Shown here: positions 23,302-34,612 of the stretch, piece after piece
How positions within the stretch are numbered: position 1 is the stretch's first letter
Layout: every line of letters starts with the position of its first letter
NCBI GenBank assembly: GCA_002710685.1
Contig: PALD01000080.1
Location: 62,001-126,000, forward strand
Direction of reading: 5' to 3'
Source of the DNA: Cytophagaceae bacterium
GTDB lineage: Bacteria > Bacteroidota > Bacteroidia > Flavobacteriales > Flavobacteriaceae
DNA: 64,000 bases
Translations under genes and position numbers: made by a program
Notes under the pieces: generated by a model
Database searches by the model: none
Told to the model about the DNA's origin: nothing
The model's input: only the letters and a program-made list of their open reading frames with translations

Positions 23302-26268
23302 ATGACTAAACGATTATTCCTACTGGGGATTCTGGGATTCCTGGTCGTGCCCTTATTTGCGCAGGACTATTTCCCCAAAAATGACGGTGTCATTGCTAAA
23401 AACACCAACTACACGGTCTTTAAAAACGCAACCATACATCCTGCCCCGGGTGAGACCATTAACAATGGTACCCTGGTTATCCAGGATGGTAAAGTGGTAT
23501 CACTGGGCCGCAGCGCCACGATTCCTGAAAATTCGGTTGTGGTTGATTTACAGGGCAAACACATCTATCCATCATTTGTGGAGGTCTATTCTGGCTTTGG
23601 AATCGAGGCCCCAAAACGTGAAGGCTTTAGGAGAAGTGCACAGTATGGGCCATCGCGAGATGGTTATTACTGGAACGACCACATTCGCCCAGAGACCAAC
23701 GCCCTTGAGGATTTTAAATTTGATACCAAGGCTGCTGATGATTACATCAAGGCTGGTTTTGGCGTCGTGAATGCCCATAAGGAAGATGCCATTGCCCGGG
23801 GTACCAGTATCCTGGTTACCTTAAATGAGGAAGGCGATAATGCAAACCGGTTGCTGGATACAGATGCATCAACGTTCTTTTCCTTTGAGCGCAGCAACCT
23901 GTCTTCTCAGTCCTACCCTTCTTCAATTATGGGTATGACGGCCCTCATACGTCAACTGTATGTGGATGCAAAATGGTATGCTGGTGGTAACGTTGCCACG
24001 AAAGACCTTTCGCTTGAAGCACTGAACAAAAACAAAAACCTACCACAATTTTTTATAGGCGATGGCCTTTATGGAGATTTGCGCGTAGGGAACCTATCCA
24101 ACGAAACCGGTGTAAACTGGATAATCATAGGCGGTGGGGATGAATACCAGCGTATTGATGAAATCAAGGCTACGGGTGCAAAATTTGTGCTTCCACTTGA
24201 TTTTCCAGATGCCTATGATGTTGAAGACCCCTATCAAGCTTCATTTGTTTCACTAGGCGACATGAAATACTGGAACCAGGCCCCCACAAACCCTGCAAAA
24301 ATGCAGGAAGCGGGCATTACATTTGCCTTGACATCCCATAATCTAAAAAGTCCTGATAAACTGATGGATGCCGTTAAAAAGGCCATACAATACGGTCTTG
24401 ATGAAAAAACAGCCTTGGAGGCATTGACCACGATTCCCGCAGAGTTGCTGGGCAAATCTGGTCAAATAGGGACCCTTAAGGATGGTGCATGGGCAAATTT
24501 TCTGATTACCTCCGGACCTATCTTTGAAGACAAGACCATGATTTATGAAAACTGGGTACAGGGCACTAAAAACGTTGTCAATGATTATTCGGTCATTGAT
24601 ATTGATGGTACCTATGCACTTAATATGGACGGCAGCAATGTTGAAATGAAAATTTCCGGCTCGACCGAAAAACCCAGCGTCACCGTGGAAGGGGGCACAA
24701 AGCGTGGGGCAAAAATCAACTATAGTGATGGCTGGGTCAATATCACCTTTACGGGTCCTGATACGGACACTAAAGAGTTTATAAGGCTGGTAGCACAAGC
24801 TGATGCTGATGGAACACTAACCGGAAAAGCCATAAAAATGGATGGTTCTGAGGCCAGTTTTACCGCCACAAAAACATCCACGCCCAAGGAAGGTACCGAC
24901 AAGAAAGACAATAAGGATGATGAGGATGAGGCCCCAGAAGTCTTACCCTTGAGCTACCCTAATATTGCGTATGGTTTTGACAAAATGCCCAAGGCAGAGA
25001 GCGTGCTGTTTAAAAATGCCACGGTATGGACCAGTGAAGATGCCGGTGTGCTTGAAAACACTGATGTCCTGGTTAAAAACGGAAAAATATCTAAGGTGGG
25101 TAAAGACCTATCTGGCGGCGGCGCCAAGGTCATTGATGCCACCGGTAAGTACCTAACTGCCGGTATTATTGATGAGCACTCGCATATTGCTGCATTTAGT
25201 ATCAACGAAGGTGGCCACAACTCTTCAGCTGAGGTAAGAATGCGAGATGCGGTAGATCCTGATGATATTGCCATCTATCGTGACCTTGCAGGTGGCGTGA
25301 CCACCATCCAGCTGCTCCATGGGTCAGCAAACCCCATAGGCGGTCAAAGTGCCGTTATGAAATTAAAATGGGGGGCTTCAATAGATGACATGGTCCTTGA
25401 AGATATCAAGTTCATCAAGTTTGCCCTGGGCGAAAACGTAAAGCAATCCAACTGGGACGGTAACCGTTTTCCACAGACGCGCATGGGTGTTGAGCAAGTG
25501 TTTATCGATTACTTTCAGCGTGCCAAGGAGTATGGGGAGAAAAAGGCCAGTGGTCAACCCTACCGCAAAGATTATGAGATGGAAACCCTTCTTGAAATCC
25601 TGAACGGAGAGCGCTTTATCACCAGCCACAGTTATGTGCAGAGTGAAATCAACATGTTGATGAAGGTTGCAGAGTCGTTTGATTTTCGTGTAAACACCTT
25701 TACCCACATCCTCGAAGGCTACAAAGTGGCTGACAAGATGCGCGAACATGGTGTAGGTGGATCTACCTTTAGTGACTGGTGGGCTTATAAGTATGAAGTC
25801 AACGATGCCATACCATACAATGCCGCCATCATGCACAGTCAAGGTATCACCGTTGCCATTAACAGTGATGATGCAGAGATGAGCCGCAGGCTAAATCAAG
25901 AAGCTGCAAAAAGCATCAAATATGGTGGGGTAAGCCCAGAAGAGGCCTGGAAGTTTGTGACCATAAACCCAGCAAAGCTGCTCCACATAGATGACAGGAC
26001 GGGTAGTATTAAAGAGGGCAAGGATGCAGACCTGGTCCTGTGGTCAGCCAATCCTCTTTCGGTTACCGCTGTCGCGGAAAAAACCATGATTGAAGGCATT
26101 ACCTATTTTGACATTGAGCGCGATAAAAAACTCAAGGCTGAAATGGAAAAAGAAAAAAACATGTTGACCACCATGATGCTTGCGGCAAAAAACAAAGGGC
26201 TAAAGACCCAGCCAGCAAAAAAGAAGGAAGACGAGCAGATGACTTGCGATACACTTGATAAAATTTAA
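23302..26268 (+). CDS. Exported tandem amidohydrolase, first domain degenerate
   Basis: 988 residues with a signal peptide (MTKRLFLLGILGFLVVPLFAQ). Two amidohydrolase-like domains are separated by an acidic linker near 525-545. In the first (about 35-440) the usual metal strand PGFIDxHxH reads HIYPSFVEVYSGFG, so the HxH is missing. The second (about 560-970) keeps it: TAGIIDEHSHIA with His626 and His628, plus FITSHSYVQ, NTFTHILEG and INSDDAEMSRRL as later ligands and catalytic Asp. The C-terminus is Lys/Glu-rich. It is probably a periplasmic hydrolase of an unknown cyclic amide. The next gene is a third related domain 6 bases downstream. Confidence 0.88.
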   Translation: MTKRLFLLGILGFLVVPLFAQDYFPKNDGVIAKNTNYTVFKNATIHPAPGETINNGTLVIQDGKVVSLGRSATIPENSVVVDLQGKHIYPSFVEVYSGFGIEAPKREGFRRSAQYGPSRDGYYWNDHIRPETNALEDFKFDTKAADDYIKAGFGVVNAHKEDAIARGTSILVTLNEEGDNANRLLDTDASTFFSFERSNLSSQSYPSSIMGMTALIRQLYVDAKWYAGGNVATKDLSLEALNKNKNLPQFFIGDGLYGDLRVGNLSNETGVNWIIIGGGDEYQRIDEIKATGAKFVLPLDFPDAYDVEDPYQASFVSLGDMKYWNQAPTNPAKMQEAGITFALTSHNLKSPDKLMDAVKKAIQYGLDEKTALEALTTIPAELLGKSGQIGTLKDGAWANFLITSGPIFEDKTMIYENWVQGTKNVVNDYSVIDIDGTYALNMDGSNVEMKISGSTEKPSVTVEGGTKRGAKINYSDGWVNITFTGPDTDTKEFIRLVAQADADGTLTGKAIKMDGSEASFTATKTSTPKEGTDKKDNKDDEDEAPEVLPLSYPNIAYGFDKMPKAESVLFKNATVWTSEDAGVLENTDVLVKNGKISKVGKDLSGGGAKVIDATGKYLTAGIIDEHSHIAAFSINEGGHNSSAEVRMRDAVDPDDIAIYRDLAGGVTTIQLLHGSANPIGGQSAVMKLKWGASIDDMVLEDIKFIKFALGENVKQSNWDGNRFPQTRMGVEQVFIDYFQRAKEYGEKKASGQPYRKDYEMETLLEILNGERFITSHSYVQSEINMLMKVAESFDFRVNTFTHILEGYKVADKMREHGVGGSTFSDWWAYKYEVNDAIPYNAAIMHSQGITVAINSDDAEMSRRLNQEAAKSIKYGGVSPEEAWKFVTINPAKLLHIDDRTGSIKEGKDADLVLWSANPLSVTAVAEKTMIEGITYFDIERDKKLKAEMEKEKNMLTTMMLAAKNKGLKTQPAKKKEDEQMTCDTLDKI

Positions 26269-26274
26269 GAAGAG

Positions 26275-27570
26275 ATGAAAAGATATATAACAACACTTAT
26301 ACTACTCTTCATTGCCAGTATAACATTTGCGCAGCAAACGCCTGCTCCCACACAAAAAGGGGTAATCACCCTTAATGGAGCAACTGCACACATAGGCAAT
26401 GGAAACGTGATAGAGCACAGTGTCATCGTGATCACTGATGGCAAGATCACAGACGTTTATGATGGCCTGACCACCAAAAAGAAAATGGAAGGTGAGATAA
26501 TAGACGTAACCGGAAAACACGTGTATCCTGGGTTTATAGCTCTTGATACCACACTGGGACTTGTTGAGATTTCTGCGGTTAAGGCCACGAACGATGATGA
26601 TGAGATAGGTGACTTCAACCCCCATATTGAGGCAGTAATCGCCTATAATGCAGAGTCAAAAGTGGTGGAGAGCATGCGGCCTAATGGTGTGCTCATTTCA
26701 CAGAGTGTCCCACAAGGGGGCACCATTTCAGGTAGCAGCTCCATCATGCAACTCGATGCCTGGAACTGGGAAGACGCGGTCGTTGAGAGAAATGATGGCA
26801 TTCACTTGAACTGGCCCAATAGTTTTCGTCGTGGCAGGTGGGGGATGGGTGAAGATGCCGGCTACAGCCCCAACAAGGAATATGAAAAGGAAATCACCGA
26901 GGTAAAAAATTTCATCGCACAATCCAAAGCCTATAAGGGAGGCGACAATTCAGTCATGAACCTTCCCTATGCTTCCATGCAGGGTGTGATGGACGGCAGT
27001 GAAAACCTATATGTGCACGTGGACGGTGAAAAGGAAATCCTGGATGTGCTAAAGTTCAAGAAGGATATGGCCATCAAGAATGTTGTACTTGTGGGTGCAT
27101 ACCGTGCCTATAAGGTCGCAAAACAAATCGCAGCTGCTGATGTACCGGTTATCCTGGCGAGGATTCACAGCCTGCCAGAAGCCGAAGATGATGATTATGA
27201 CATCTCGTACAAAATGGCGAAAGACTTATATGATGCCGGTGTGCTGGTTGCATTGGGCAACAGCGGTGAATTCTGGGAATCTCGCAATATTCCCTTTTAT
27301 GCGGGTCAAACCGTTGCCGAGGGGATGAAATGGGAAGATGCATTGAAACTGATTACCTCTAATGCCGCAAAAATAGTGGGCGTTGATGATACCCTGGGAA
27401 GCATCGAGACCGGTAAGGATGCAACGCTTTTTATAAGTGAGGGCAATGCCCTTGAGATGATGGGCAACTTACCTTTTAAGGCTTACATAAACGGCAGGGA
27501 TATTAGCCTAGAGACCCATCAAACAGAGCTATGGCACCGTTATATGGAAAAATACAATAGGAGCGAGTAG
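26275..27570 (+). CDS. Exported amidohydrolase-like protein lacking the HxH metal motif
   Basis: 431 residues with signal peptide MKRYITTLILLFIASITFAQ. The N-terminal beta-sandwich (GVITLNGATAHIGNGNVIEHSVIVITDGKITDVYDG) and the C-terminal GSIETGKDATLFIS are typical of amidohydrolase-fold enzymes. However, the metal strand reads GKHVYPGFIALDTTLGLVEI without HxH. It resembles the first domain of the preceding 988-residue protein more than an active enzyme. The two genes are six bases apart and probably co-translated, so this may be a partner or structural subunit. Catalytic activity is doubtful. Confidence 0.85.
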   Translation: MKRYITTLILLFIASITFAQQTPAPTQKGVITLNGATAHIGNGNVIEHSVIVITDGKITDVYDGLTTKKKMEGEIIDVTGKHVYPGFIALDTTLGLVEISAVKATNDDDEIGDFNPHIEAVIAYNAESKVVESMRPNGVLISQSVPQGGTISGSSSIMQLDAWNWEDAVVERNDGIHLNWPNSFRRGRWGMGEDAGYSPNKEYEKEITEVKNFIAQSKAYKGGDNSVMNLPYASMQGVMDGSENLYVHVDGEKEILDVLKFKKDMAIKNVVLVGAYRAYKVAKQIAAADVPVILARIHSLPEAEDDDYDISYKMAKDLYDAGVLVALGNSGEFWESRNIPFYAGQTVAEGMKWEDALKLITSNAAKIVGVDDTLGSIETGKDATLFISEGNALEMMGNLPFKAYINGRDISLETHQTELWHRYMEKYNRSE

Positions 27571-27595
27571 CATATATTTCGTTTAAAACGAAAAC

Positions 27596-27627
27596 AAAAC
27601 CCCTTGATATACTCAAGGGGTTTTTAT
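27596..27627 (+). terminator. Terminator of the amidohydrolase operon
   Basis: Stem ACCCCTTGA/TCAAGGGGT with loop TATAC, with A-run before and T-run after. Confidence 0.9.
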
Positions 27628-27829
27628 TTTACATGCCATTCTACAAGCATCCATGTGCCTGGAATTTTTTGGCTAAAGCCAAAAAAGGAAATTGCAATAT
27701 CCTGCGGAGGTTAAGGAACATGGCCAAATAATCAGGCCACTTTGGACCATGGCAAAAATGAGCTCTTGTAACTTTCAACATATTCAAGGCAGACCAAGTG
27801 GATATGATATTTCCCATAAAACGGTCAAT

Positions 27830-27858
27830 AAAAAACCCGCCCTCAATAAAGAGCGGGT
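27830..27858 (-). terminator. Terminator of the TPR protein gene
   Basis: Stem ACCCGC/GCGGGT with an inner CTC/GAG pairing around AATAAA. On the minus strand it is followed by six T. It lies about 25 bases beyond the stop. Confidence 0.75.
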
Positions 27859-27881
27859 CGGGATTTATTGAAGAGCGGCAA

Positions 27882-29153
27882 TTAATTGCCTCCCTCAAGT
27901 GCATCAAGCTTAGCTTTGTAAGCATCAGCTTTATCTTGTTCACCTAATTGTGTGTAGATATTGTAGAGTGTCCTTACAGCATTGATCCTATCTGGTTCTG
28001 CTTCAACCGCACTTTCAAGATAGGGAGCTGCATCTTTATACAGTTGCATTCTCTGCTTTTTGATTTCTTCATACCTAGCATTATCAGCTTTAGAATTGCC
28101 CAGGCTGTTCATTTCTTCGATGAATTGTTTATCCTCATCAAGGATGGAAGCTGCCATATTCACGTTGGCCACGGCACTTGCTGGGTCAATTTCAAGGGCT
28201 TTTTTATAATACTCTTGTGCTTTTGCGGTATCACCGGCATTGTTGGCACTTACGCCCAGGTTTACATAAAGTGTAGGGTCGTCTGGACTTATGGAGAGCA
28301 TTTCTTCTGCGGCGGCATCATACTCATCATTCATGCCCAGTTGACGGTATAGGTTAAGGCGTATGCTCTTCAACTCTATTTCTTCAGGGTTCAGCTCGAT
28401 GGCCTCGTCTATCATGTCCAGAGCTTCTTGAGGCTTACCTTCTTGATTGTAGATTTTAACAATCAATTCATAGATCAAAGGCCTTTTGGAATCTGTTAGT
28501 TGTGTTTTGGGGTCTGTGTGGGACTTTGCCATTACAGCAAGGTCCATCTCGTTCTTTGATCCAAAACGAACTTCTTTTTTTGTTTCTACATCAGTAGCCA
28601 CATAAGTGGTCTCCACCCCATCATATTTTATGTCCTTAAGGGTGTTGAGATAATCAAGTGCGTTTGCATAATCCTTGGCCCTTATGGCATCGTTTGCCGC
28701 ATAATACAAGAAGCTTGTATCTTGTGGGCTTACACTATATAGTTTTTCAAGCTTAGTTGCTGCGTCTGAATACTTTTCGGCATCTTCATCTGCTTGCACA
28801 CTCTTGATGATAGTGTTTTTTGCATTTGTGACAAGGGCTACGGCATCTTTGCCAAATTTGCTTCCTTCATTGAATTCATTAACCTTGGCAAGTGCATCAA
28901 GGCCGGTTATCAGGTCCTCGGCATTTGTATTGCCTTCAGCTCCTAGATAGGCCTTTCCTTTAAGGAAATAAAATTCTTCCTTTTGTTTGTCATCCATTGC
29001 ACTCATCATACCTTCAAGTGCTGTCAGTTGGGTTTTTGCTTCTGCAAACTCCCCCTTATCAATCGATTTGTCAAGCGTTTTCAACTCCTTCTTCTGTGCG
29101 GTCGCGGCAACAGTGAAGGTCAAAAAAGCTATACATAGAAATTTTAGTTTCAT
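27882..29153 (-). CDS. Exported tetratricopeptide-repeat protein
   Basis: 423 residues with a signal peptide (MKLKFLCIAFLTFTVAATAQ). Helical repeats fill the protein. The clearest TPR units are around residues 260-345, for example DDPTLYVNLGVSANNAGDTAKAQEYYKKALEIDPASAVANVNMA, and a final one near 385-418 (INAVRTLYNIYTQLGEQDKADAYKAKLD). It is likely periplasmic and a scaffold for protein interaction, with no partner evident. It lies 31 bases downstream of gyrA on the same strand, with a -7-like box (TAAATTTG on the minus strand, 29176-29183) in that gap, so it may have its own transcript as well. Confidence 0.87.
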   Translation of the reverse strand: MKLKFLCIAFLTFTVAATAQKKELKTLDKSIDKGEFAEAKTQLTALEGMMSAMDDKQKEEFYFLKGKAYLGAEGNTNAEDLITGLDALAKVNEFNEGSKFGKDAVALVTNAKNTIIKSVQADEDAEKYSDAATKLEKLYSVSPQDTSFLYYAANDAIRAKDYANALDYLNTLKDIKYDGVETTYVATDVETKKEVRFGSKNEMDLAVMAKSHTDPKTQLTDSKRPLIYELIVKIYNQEGKPQEALDMIDEAIELNPEEIELKSIRLNLYRQLGMNDEYDAAAEEMLSISPDDPTLYVNLGVSANNAGDTAKAQEYYKKALEIDPASAVANVNMAASILDEDKQFIEEMNSLGNSKADNARYEEIKKQRMQLYKDAAPYLESAVEAEPDRINAVRTLYNIYTQLGEQDKADAYKAKLDALEGGN

Positions 29154-29184
29154 CTTTTTAAAAAATTAGTTTTAACAAATTTAA

Positions 29185-31725
29185 TTATTCCTCTTCGTCC
29201 TGACCATCTTTTTTGATTTCTTTAATGTTTGAATCTGCCACTGGGTCAGTGTTGTCGGAGATTTCATCATCTTCATCAAGATCCTCATCTTCGTGCTTCA
29301 CTTTAGCGACAGCGGCAATACTATCATTGTTTTTAAGGTTTATGAGCCTCACGCCCTGTGTTGCCCTACCCATTACGCGAATCTCTGCGACAGACATCCT
29401 GATGGCGATACCACTTTTATTGATGATCATGAGGTCATCTTCATCAGTAACATTGTTGATGGCTACAAGTTCTCCCGTCTTATCAGTAACTGAGATTGTC
29501 TTGACCCCTTTACCGCCGCGGTTTGTTATCCTGTAATCATCCACAAGGCTTCGTTTACCATATCCATTTTCAGATACGACCATAACGTTGCTTTCTGGAT
29601 CATCAACGGCCACCATGCCGATTACCTCGTCATTATCATCTGCAAGAGTTATGCCACGCACCCCTGATGCGTTTCTACCCATGGGTCTTGTCTTGCTTTC
29701 TTCAAACCGTATTGCCTTACCAGACTTGACGGCAAGCATCACTTGGCTATTGCCCGTGGTTAATTTTGCGGTAAGCAGTTCATCACCTTCTTTTATGGTA
29801 ATTGCATTGATACCATTTGTCCTGGGACGTGAATATTGTTCAAGGGAAGTTTTCTTGACCTGGCCTTTTTTTGTGGCCATGATCACAAAATGATTGTTTA
29901 TGTATTCTTCATCCTTAAGGTCATTGGTACAGATGAAGGCTTTTACCTTATCATCTGGTTCAATATTGATAAGGTTTTGAATTGCCCTACCCTTAGAGGT
30001 TTTTGCTCCTTCTGGTATTTCAAAAACACGCATCCAGAAACATTTTCCCTTTTGCGTAAAGAAGATAAGGTACTGGTGGTTTGTTCCCACAAAGAGGTGT
30101 TCTAGGAAATCCTCGTTACGTGTGGTACTTCCTTTTTGCCCTACTCCTCCCCTGTTCTGTGTTTTATATTCGGTAAGTGAAGTCCTTTTTATATATCCTG
30201 CATGAGAAATAGTGAGCACTACTTTTTCATCCGGAATCAAATCAGTAATGGTCACATCCCCACCGGCAAATTCAATATCAGTGCGGCGTTCATCACCAAA
30301 TTTCTTCTTGACTTCCTGTAGTTCTTCTTTGATGATTTCCATCCTGCGCTCCTTGCTTGCAAGAATGTCCTTTAAATCCTGGATGGTCTTCAAGAGTTCA
30401 TCATATTCAGCCCGTAGCTTGTCCTGCTCCAGGCCTGTAAGTTGGCGCAAGCGCATTTCTACGATGGCTTTTGCCTGTATTTCAGTAAGTTTAAAGCGTT
30501 CAATAAGTTTCTCCCTTGCCTCTTCGGCATTAGAACTTGAACGGATGAGGGCGATAACTTCATCAATATTATCTGACGCGATAATAAGGCCCTCTAGTAT
30601 GTGCGCCCTGTCTTCAGCCTTTTTAAGTTCAAACTGTGTACGCCTTGTTACAACCTCATGGCGATGCTCCACAAAATAGTGAATCATATCCTTAAGGTTC
30701 AACATCTCGGGACGTCCATTAACGAGTGCTATGTTGTTTACACTAAACGATGATTGAAGTGCCGTGTACTTGTAAAGCGTATTCAAGACAATGTTTGGTA
30801 TGGCATCCCTTTTTAACACATACACGATGCGCATACCATTACGGTCTGACTCATCACGTATGGATGAGATACCATCTATCTTCTTGTCATTGATAAGGTC
30901 TGCGGTCTTCTTGATCATGTCAGCCTTGTTAACCTGATAAGGTATTTCACTAACAATGATGCATTCCCTTCCCTTTACTTCTTCAATCGTGGCCTTAGCA
31001 CGTAATACAACACGTCCACGACCTGTTTTAAATGCTTCTTTGACACCCTCATAACCATAAATGGTTCCACCCGTGGGAAAATCTGGGGCGGTGATATGCG
31101 TCATGAGTTCATCTATGGTTATATCGTTATCTTCAATATATGCAATGGTCCCATCCACGACTTCTGTAAGGTTGTGGGGCGGCATGTTTGTGGCCATACC
31201 CACGGCAATACCGCTGGCGCCATTAACAAGCAGGCCGGGGATGCGTGTTGGCAGTACTTTTGGCTCCTGGAGCGTATCGTCAAAGTTGAGCTGGTGGTCT
31301 ACGGTATCTTTATCGATATCCGCCAGCATTTCTTCAGATATTTTTTGCATACGCGCCTCTGTATAACGCATTGCCGCTGGGCTATCCCCATCAACAGACC
31401 CAAAGTTACCCTGACCATCAACCAGCAAATACCTCATGCTCCATTCCTGGGCCATACGCACCATGGTGTCGTACACTGATGTATCACCGTGCGGGTGGTA
31501 TTTACCCAAAACCTCTCCTACAATCCTTGCTGATTTTTTATGAGCGGTATTTGCACGAACGCCTAGTTCATGCATTCCAAACAAAACCCTCCTGTGAACA
31601 GGTTTTAGACCATCACGCACATCTGGCAGTGCACGTGACACGATGACCGACATCGAGTAATCGATGTAGGCCGATTTCATCTCATCTTCAATGTTGATAG
31701 GAATTAATCTTTCTCCTTCAGCCAT
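29185..31725 (-). CDS. gyrA: DNA gyrase subunit A
   Basis: 846 residues. The catalytic tyrosine is Tyr121 in [10 protein letters not shown]. The quinolone-determining region [19 protein letters not shown] has Thr82 and Asp86 at the positions equal to E. coli Ser83 and Asp87; Thr there is the usual flavobacterial state as I recall, not a resistance change by itself. The C-terminal beta-pinwheel shows repeated GxxxR..G motifs, including the GyrA-box-like [11 protein letters not shown] segment near 530 that distinguishes gyrase from topoisomerase IV. The tail is acidic ([10 protein letters not shown]). It introduces negative supercoils with GyrB. It is divergent from clpC. Confidence 0.97.
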   Translation of the reverse strand: MAEGERLIPINIEDEMKSAYIDYSMSVIVSRALPDVRDGLKPVHRRVLFGMHELGVRANTAHKKSARIVGEVLGKYHPHGDTSVYDTMVRMAQEWSMRYLLVDGQGNFGSVDGDSPAAMRYTEARMQKISEEMLADIDKDTVDHQLNFDDTLQEPKVLPTRIPGLLVNGASGIAVGMATNMPPHNLTEVVDGTIAYIEDNDITIDELMTHITAPDFPTGGTIYGYEGVKEAFKTGRGRVVLRAKATIEEVKGRECIIVSEIPYQVNKADMIKKTADLINDKKIDGISSIRDESDRNGMRIVYVLKRDAIPNIVLNTLYKYTALQSSFSVNNIALVNGRPEMLNLKDMIHYFVEHRHEVVTRRTQFELKKAEDRAHILEGLIIASDNIDEVIALIRSSSNAEEAREKLIERFKLTEIQAKAIVEMRLRQLTGLEQDKLRAEYDELLKTIQDLKDILASKERRMEIIKEELQEVKKKFGDERRTDIEFAGGDVTITDLIPDEKVVLTISHAGYIKRTSLTEYKTQNRGGVGQKGSTTRNEDFLEHLFVGTNHQYLIFFTQKGKCFWMRVFEIPEGAKTSKGRAIQNLINIEPDDKVKAFICTNDLKDEEYINNHFVIMATKKGQVKKTSLEQYSRPRTNGINAITIKEGDELLTAKLTTGNSQVMLAVKSGKAIRFEESKTRPMGRNASGVRGITLADDNDEVIGMVAVDDPESNVMVVSENGYGKRSLVDDYRITNRGGKGVKTISVTDKTGELVAINNVTDEDDLMIINKSGIAIRMSVAEIRVMGRATQGVRLINLKNNDSIAAVAKVKHEDEDLDEDDEISDNTDPVADSNIKEIKKDGQDEEE

Positions 31726-31971
31726 ATGTAAAATGCTTTAAATTCTTGTTTCAAACTTAACTGGCAATATACTTAAATTCTGCATGGCAAAGGCTCTAAA
31801 GCCGCCATACGGCACAGTTTTTATTAACAAAAATTATAAGCCGTTTTTAATAAGTATCTATTCTATCCTTTGTATCTTTCAAAACAATTTTGTCAATTTA
31901 CTTACCACTAACCACTCCACGACTGTTTTGGCAGAATATTTGAAGGACTAAGTAAAAAGATTGAAAGATTT

Positions 31972-34530
31972 ATGGATGATAATTTTTCGCCAAGAGTAAA
32001 AGATGTAATTGCTTACAGCAAAGAAGAAGCCTTAAGGCTAGGTCATGACTTTATAGGTACCGAGCACCTCATGCTCGGCCTACTTCGTGATGGTAGTGGC
32101 AAGGCCATTGAGATTCTTCAGGCACTGGATGTTGACCTGGGACACTTGAGAAGAAAAGTCGAGATTCTAAGCCCCGCAAACCCGTCTTCGGGAATAGGTA
32201 GTAATGAAAAGAAAAACCTACACCTTACAAGACAAGCAGAGCGAGCACTCAAGACTACCTTTCTTGAAGCCAAGCTTTTTCAAAGCTCCTCAATCAACAC
32301 GGCGCACCTATTGCTCTGCGTACTACGTAATGAAAACGACCCTACAACCAAGCTTTTAAACAAGCTAAAGGTGGACTATGATAATGTTAAAGACCAATTT
32401 AAGCTTATGATGACAAGCGATGATGACTACATAGAGCCCATAAAGGACGAGTCCTTTAGCGATGATGAAGATACTGGCACAGATGGCACTAGGGAAAACC
32501 CCTTCAATGCACCTGCTAACAAGGGCAACAAGAAATCAAAAACTCCTGTATTGGATAACTTTGGCCGCGACCTTACGGCCCTTGCCGAAGAAGATAAGCT
32601 AGACCCGGTCGTGGGCCGTGAGAAGGAAATCGAGAGGGTATCTCAGATATTGAGCAGGAGAAAAAAGAACAACCCACTGCTCATAGGAGAGCCCGGTGTG
32701 GGTAAATCTGCAATTGCCGAAGGCCTTGCCTTACGCATAATCAAGCGCAAAGTGTCGCGTATCCTGTTTGATAAGCGGGTGGTGACCCTGGATCTGGCAA
32801 GCCTTGTCGCCGGCACAAAATACCGTGGGCAATTTGAAGAACGCATGAAAGCTGTGATGAACGAGCTCGAGAAAAATGATGACATCATCCTTTTTATAGA
32901 CGAGATCCATACCATCGTGGGCGCTGGTGGAGCTACCGGTTCACTGGATGCCAGCAATATGTTCAAGCCAGCCCTCGCACGGGGCGAAATACAATGCATC
33001 GGGGCCACCACCTTAGATGAATATAGACAATATATAGAAAAGGATGGCGCCCTGGAGCGCAGGTTTCAAAAGGTAATCGTAGAACCTACCAACATTGAAG
33101 AAACCATAGAAATCCTTAACAACATCAAGGATAAATATGAAGATCACCACAATGTTATCTACACTCCTGAAGCAATAGAAGCGTGCGTAAAGCTTACCAG
33201 CAGGTACATCACAGACCGTTTCTTGCCAGACAAGGCCATAGATGCCCTGGATGAAGCCGGTTCTCGTGTACATATCACAAACATCGACGTCCCAAAAAAA
33301 ATCATCGACCTTGAGCGCAAGCTAGAAGATGTGAGGGAACTTAAAAATACCGTGGTCAAGAAGCAGAAGTATGAAGAAGCTGCAAAACTGCGTGATGATG
33401 AAAAAAACATAGAGAAAGAACTGGCCGTTGCACAACAACGCTGGGAAGAAGACTCTAAACAGCACAAGGAAACCGTGGATGAAGATAGCGTTGCTGACGT
33501 GGTCTCCATGATGAGCGGTGTTCCCGTTAACCGTATCGCAAGGACAGAAAGCAACAAACTGGCCATCTTGCCACAGGCCATCAAGAACAAGGTGATAGGT
33601 CAAGATGAGGCGGTTGCTAAAGTTGCCAAGGCAATACAAAGAAACCGTGCAGGACTTAAAGATCCCTACAAACCTATAGGTTCCTTTATCTTCTTAGGTC
33701 AAACTGGGGTGGGCAAGACCCAACTAGCAAAAGTACTTGCAACAGAACTGTTTGACAATGAAGATTCGCTCATCAGGATTGACATGAGTGAATACATGGA
33801 GAAGTTTGCGGTATCAAGGTTGATAGGTGCACCCCCAGGATATGTAGGCTATGAAGAAGGTGGGCAACTTACAGAAAAAGTTCGTCGCAAGCCATACTCG
33901 GTAATCTTGCTTGATGAAATCGAAAAAGCGCACCCAGATGTTTTCAACATGTTGCTTCAAGTACTGGATGACGGTTACCTAACAGATTCCCTAGGTAGGA
34001 AGATTGATTTTAGAAATTCCGTTATTATCATGACCTCAAATATAGGAGCAAGAAAACTCAAGGATTTTGGTCAAGGTGTTGGTTTTGGCACAGCTGCAAG
34101 AAAAGATCAGGCAGATGAAAATACAAGAAGCGTGATTCAAAACGCTTTGAAAAAAGCATTTGCCCCAGAATTTCTCAACCGTGTGGACGACGTTATTGTC
34201 TTTAACCCGCTTGACCGGGCTGAGATTCATAAAATCATTGATATCGAACTCAAGAAGTTATATGACCGTATCGCGGGGCTGGGTTACCACCTGGAATTGA
34301 GCGAGAAGGCCAAGGATTTTATAAGCGATAAAGGTTTTGACAAAGACTATGGCGCACGCCCCTTAAAGAGAGCTATTCAAAAGTATATTGAAGACGCCCT
34401 TGCAGAGGAAATCATAACCTCAAAGCTTACTGAAGGTGACCACATTTTCATGGACATTGAAGATGGTAAGGAAGAATTGACGATAAAAATCGAGAAACCT
34501 CAGGACACTACTGAGTCTCAACAACAATAA
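31972..34530 (+). CDS. clpC: ATP-dependent Clp protease ATP-binding subunit ClpC
   Basis: 852 residues. An N-terminal repeat domain (about 1-145) starts [37 protein letters not shown] module 1 has Walker A GEPGVGKS near 240 and [15 protein letters not shown] domain near 440-490 ([21 protein letters not shown]) marks ClpC rather than ClpA. AAA module 2 has Walker A GQTGVGKT near 580. The C-terminal domain ends in a Gln-rich tail. It unfolds substrates for ClpP. The 246-base upstream region has a -24/-12-like motif around 31929-31943. It is followed by a bidirectional terminator. Confidence 0.96.
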   Translation: MDDNFSPRVKDVIAYSKEEALRLGHDFIGTEHLMLGLLRDGSGKAIEILQALDVDLGHLRRKVEILSPANPSSGIGSNEKKNLHLTRQAERALKTTFLEAKLFQSSSINTAHLLLCVLRNENDPTTKLLNKLKVDYDNVKDQFKLMMTSDDDYIEPIKDESFSDDEDTGTDGTRENPFNAPANKGNKKSKTPVLDNFGRDLTALAEEDKLDPVVGREKEIERVSQILSRRKKNNPLLIGEPGVGKSAIAEGLALRIIKRKVSRILFDKRVVTLDLASLVAGTKYRGQFEERMKAVMNELEKNDDIILFIDEIHTIVGAGGATGSLDASNMFKPALARGEIQCIGATTLDEYRQYIEKDGALERRFQKVIVEPTNIEETIEILNNIKDKYEDHHNVIYTPEAIEACVKLTSRYITDRFLPDKAIDALDEAGSRVHITNIDVPKKIIDLERKLEDVRELKNTVVKKQKYEEAAKLRDDEKNIEKELAVAQQRWEEDSKQHKETVDEDSVADVVSMMSGVPVNRIARTESNKLAILPQAIKNKVIGQDEAVAKVAKAIQRNRAGLKDPYKPIGSFIFLGQTGVGKTQLAKVLATELFDNEDSLIRIDMSEYMEKFAVSRLIGAPPGYVGYEEGGQLTEKVRRKPYSVILLDEIEKAHPDVFNMLLQVLDDGYLTDSLGRKIDFRNSVIIMTSNIGARKLKDFGQGVGFGTAARKDQADENTRSVIQNALKKAFAPEFLNRVDDVIVFNPLDRAEIHKIIDIELKKLYDRIAGLGYHLELSEKAKDFISDKGFDKDYGARPLKRAIQKYIEDALAEEIITSKLTEGDHIFMDIEDGKEELTIKIEKPQDTTESQQQ

Positions 34531-34551
34531 TCCAGAAAGTTCTGGATAAAG

Positions 34552-34587
34552 AAAAAGGCGCTATTTTTTACATAGCGCCTTTTTTTA
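34552..34587. terminator. Bidirectional terminator between clpC and a convergent membrane gene
   Basis: Stem AGGCGCTAT/ATAGCGCCT with loop TTTTTAC, A-run on the left and T-run on the right. A smaller hairpin TCCAGAA-AG-TTCTGGA precedes it at 34531-34546, and a copy of the dispersed palindrome follows at 34588-34604. Confidence 0.9.
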
Positions 34588-34612
34588 TTTGGCTTTAAGC
34601 CAAACAAAATTA

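Larger units (their letters stand above)
27571..27881. other. Intergenic region with terminators, no gene
   Basis: The 311 bases hold the plus-strand terminator of the amidohydrolase operon (27596-27627), a long copy of the dispersed palindrome (27665-27686, 9-bp stem around TAAA), and the minus-strand terminator of the TPR gene (27830-27858). Short frames on both strands run through these structures and have no recognisable product. I see nothing else. Confidence 0.7.

Noticed and set aside
27641-27943. Minus-strand frame of 100 codons and a short plus-strand frame near 27749
   Set aside because: Both cross terminator hairpins or the end of the TPR gene, and neither has a recognisable product or start context.
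29185-31725. GyrA Thr82 as a quinolone-resistance change
   Set aside because: Thr at this position is the normal state in flavobacteria as far as I know, and Asp86 is unchanged.
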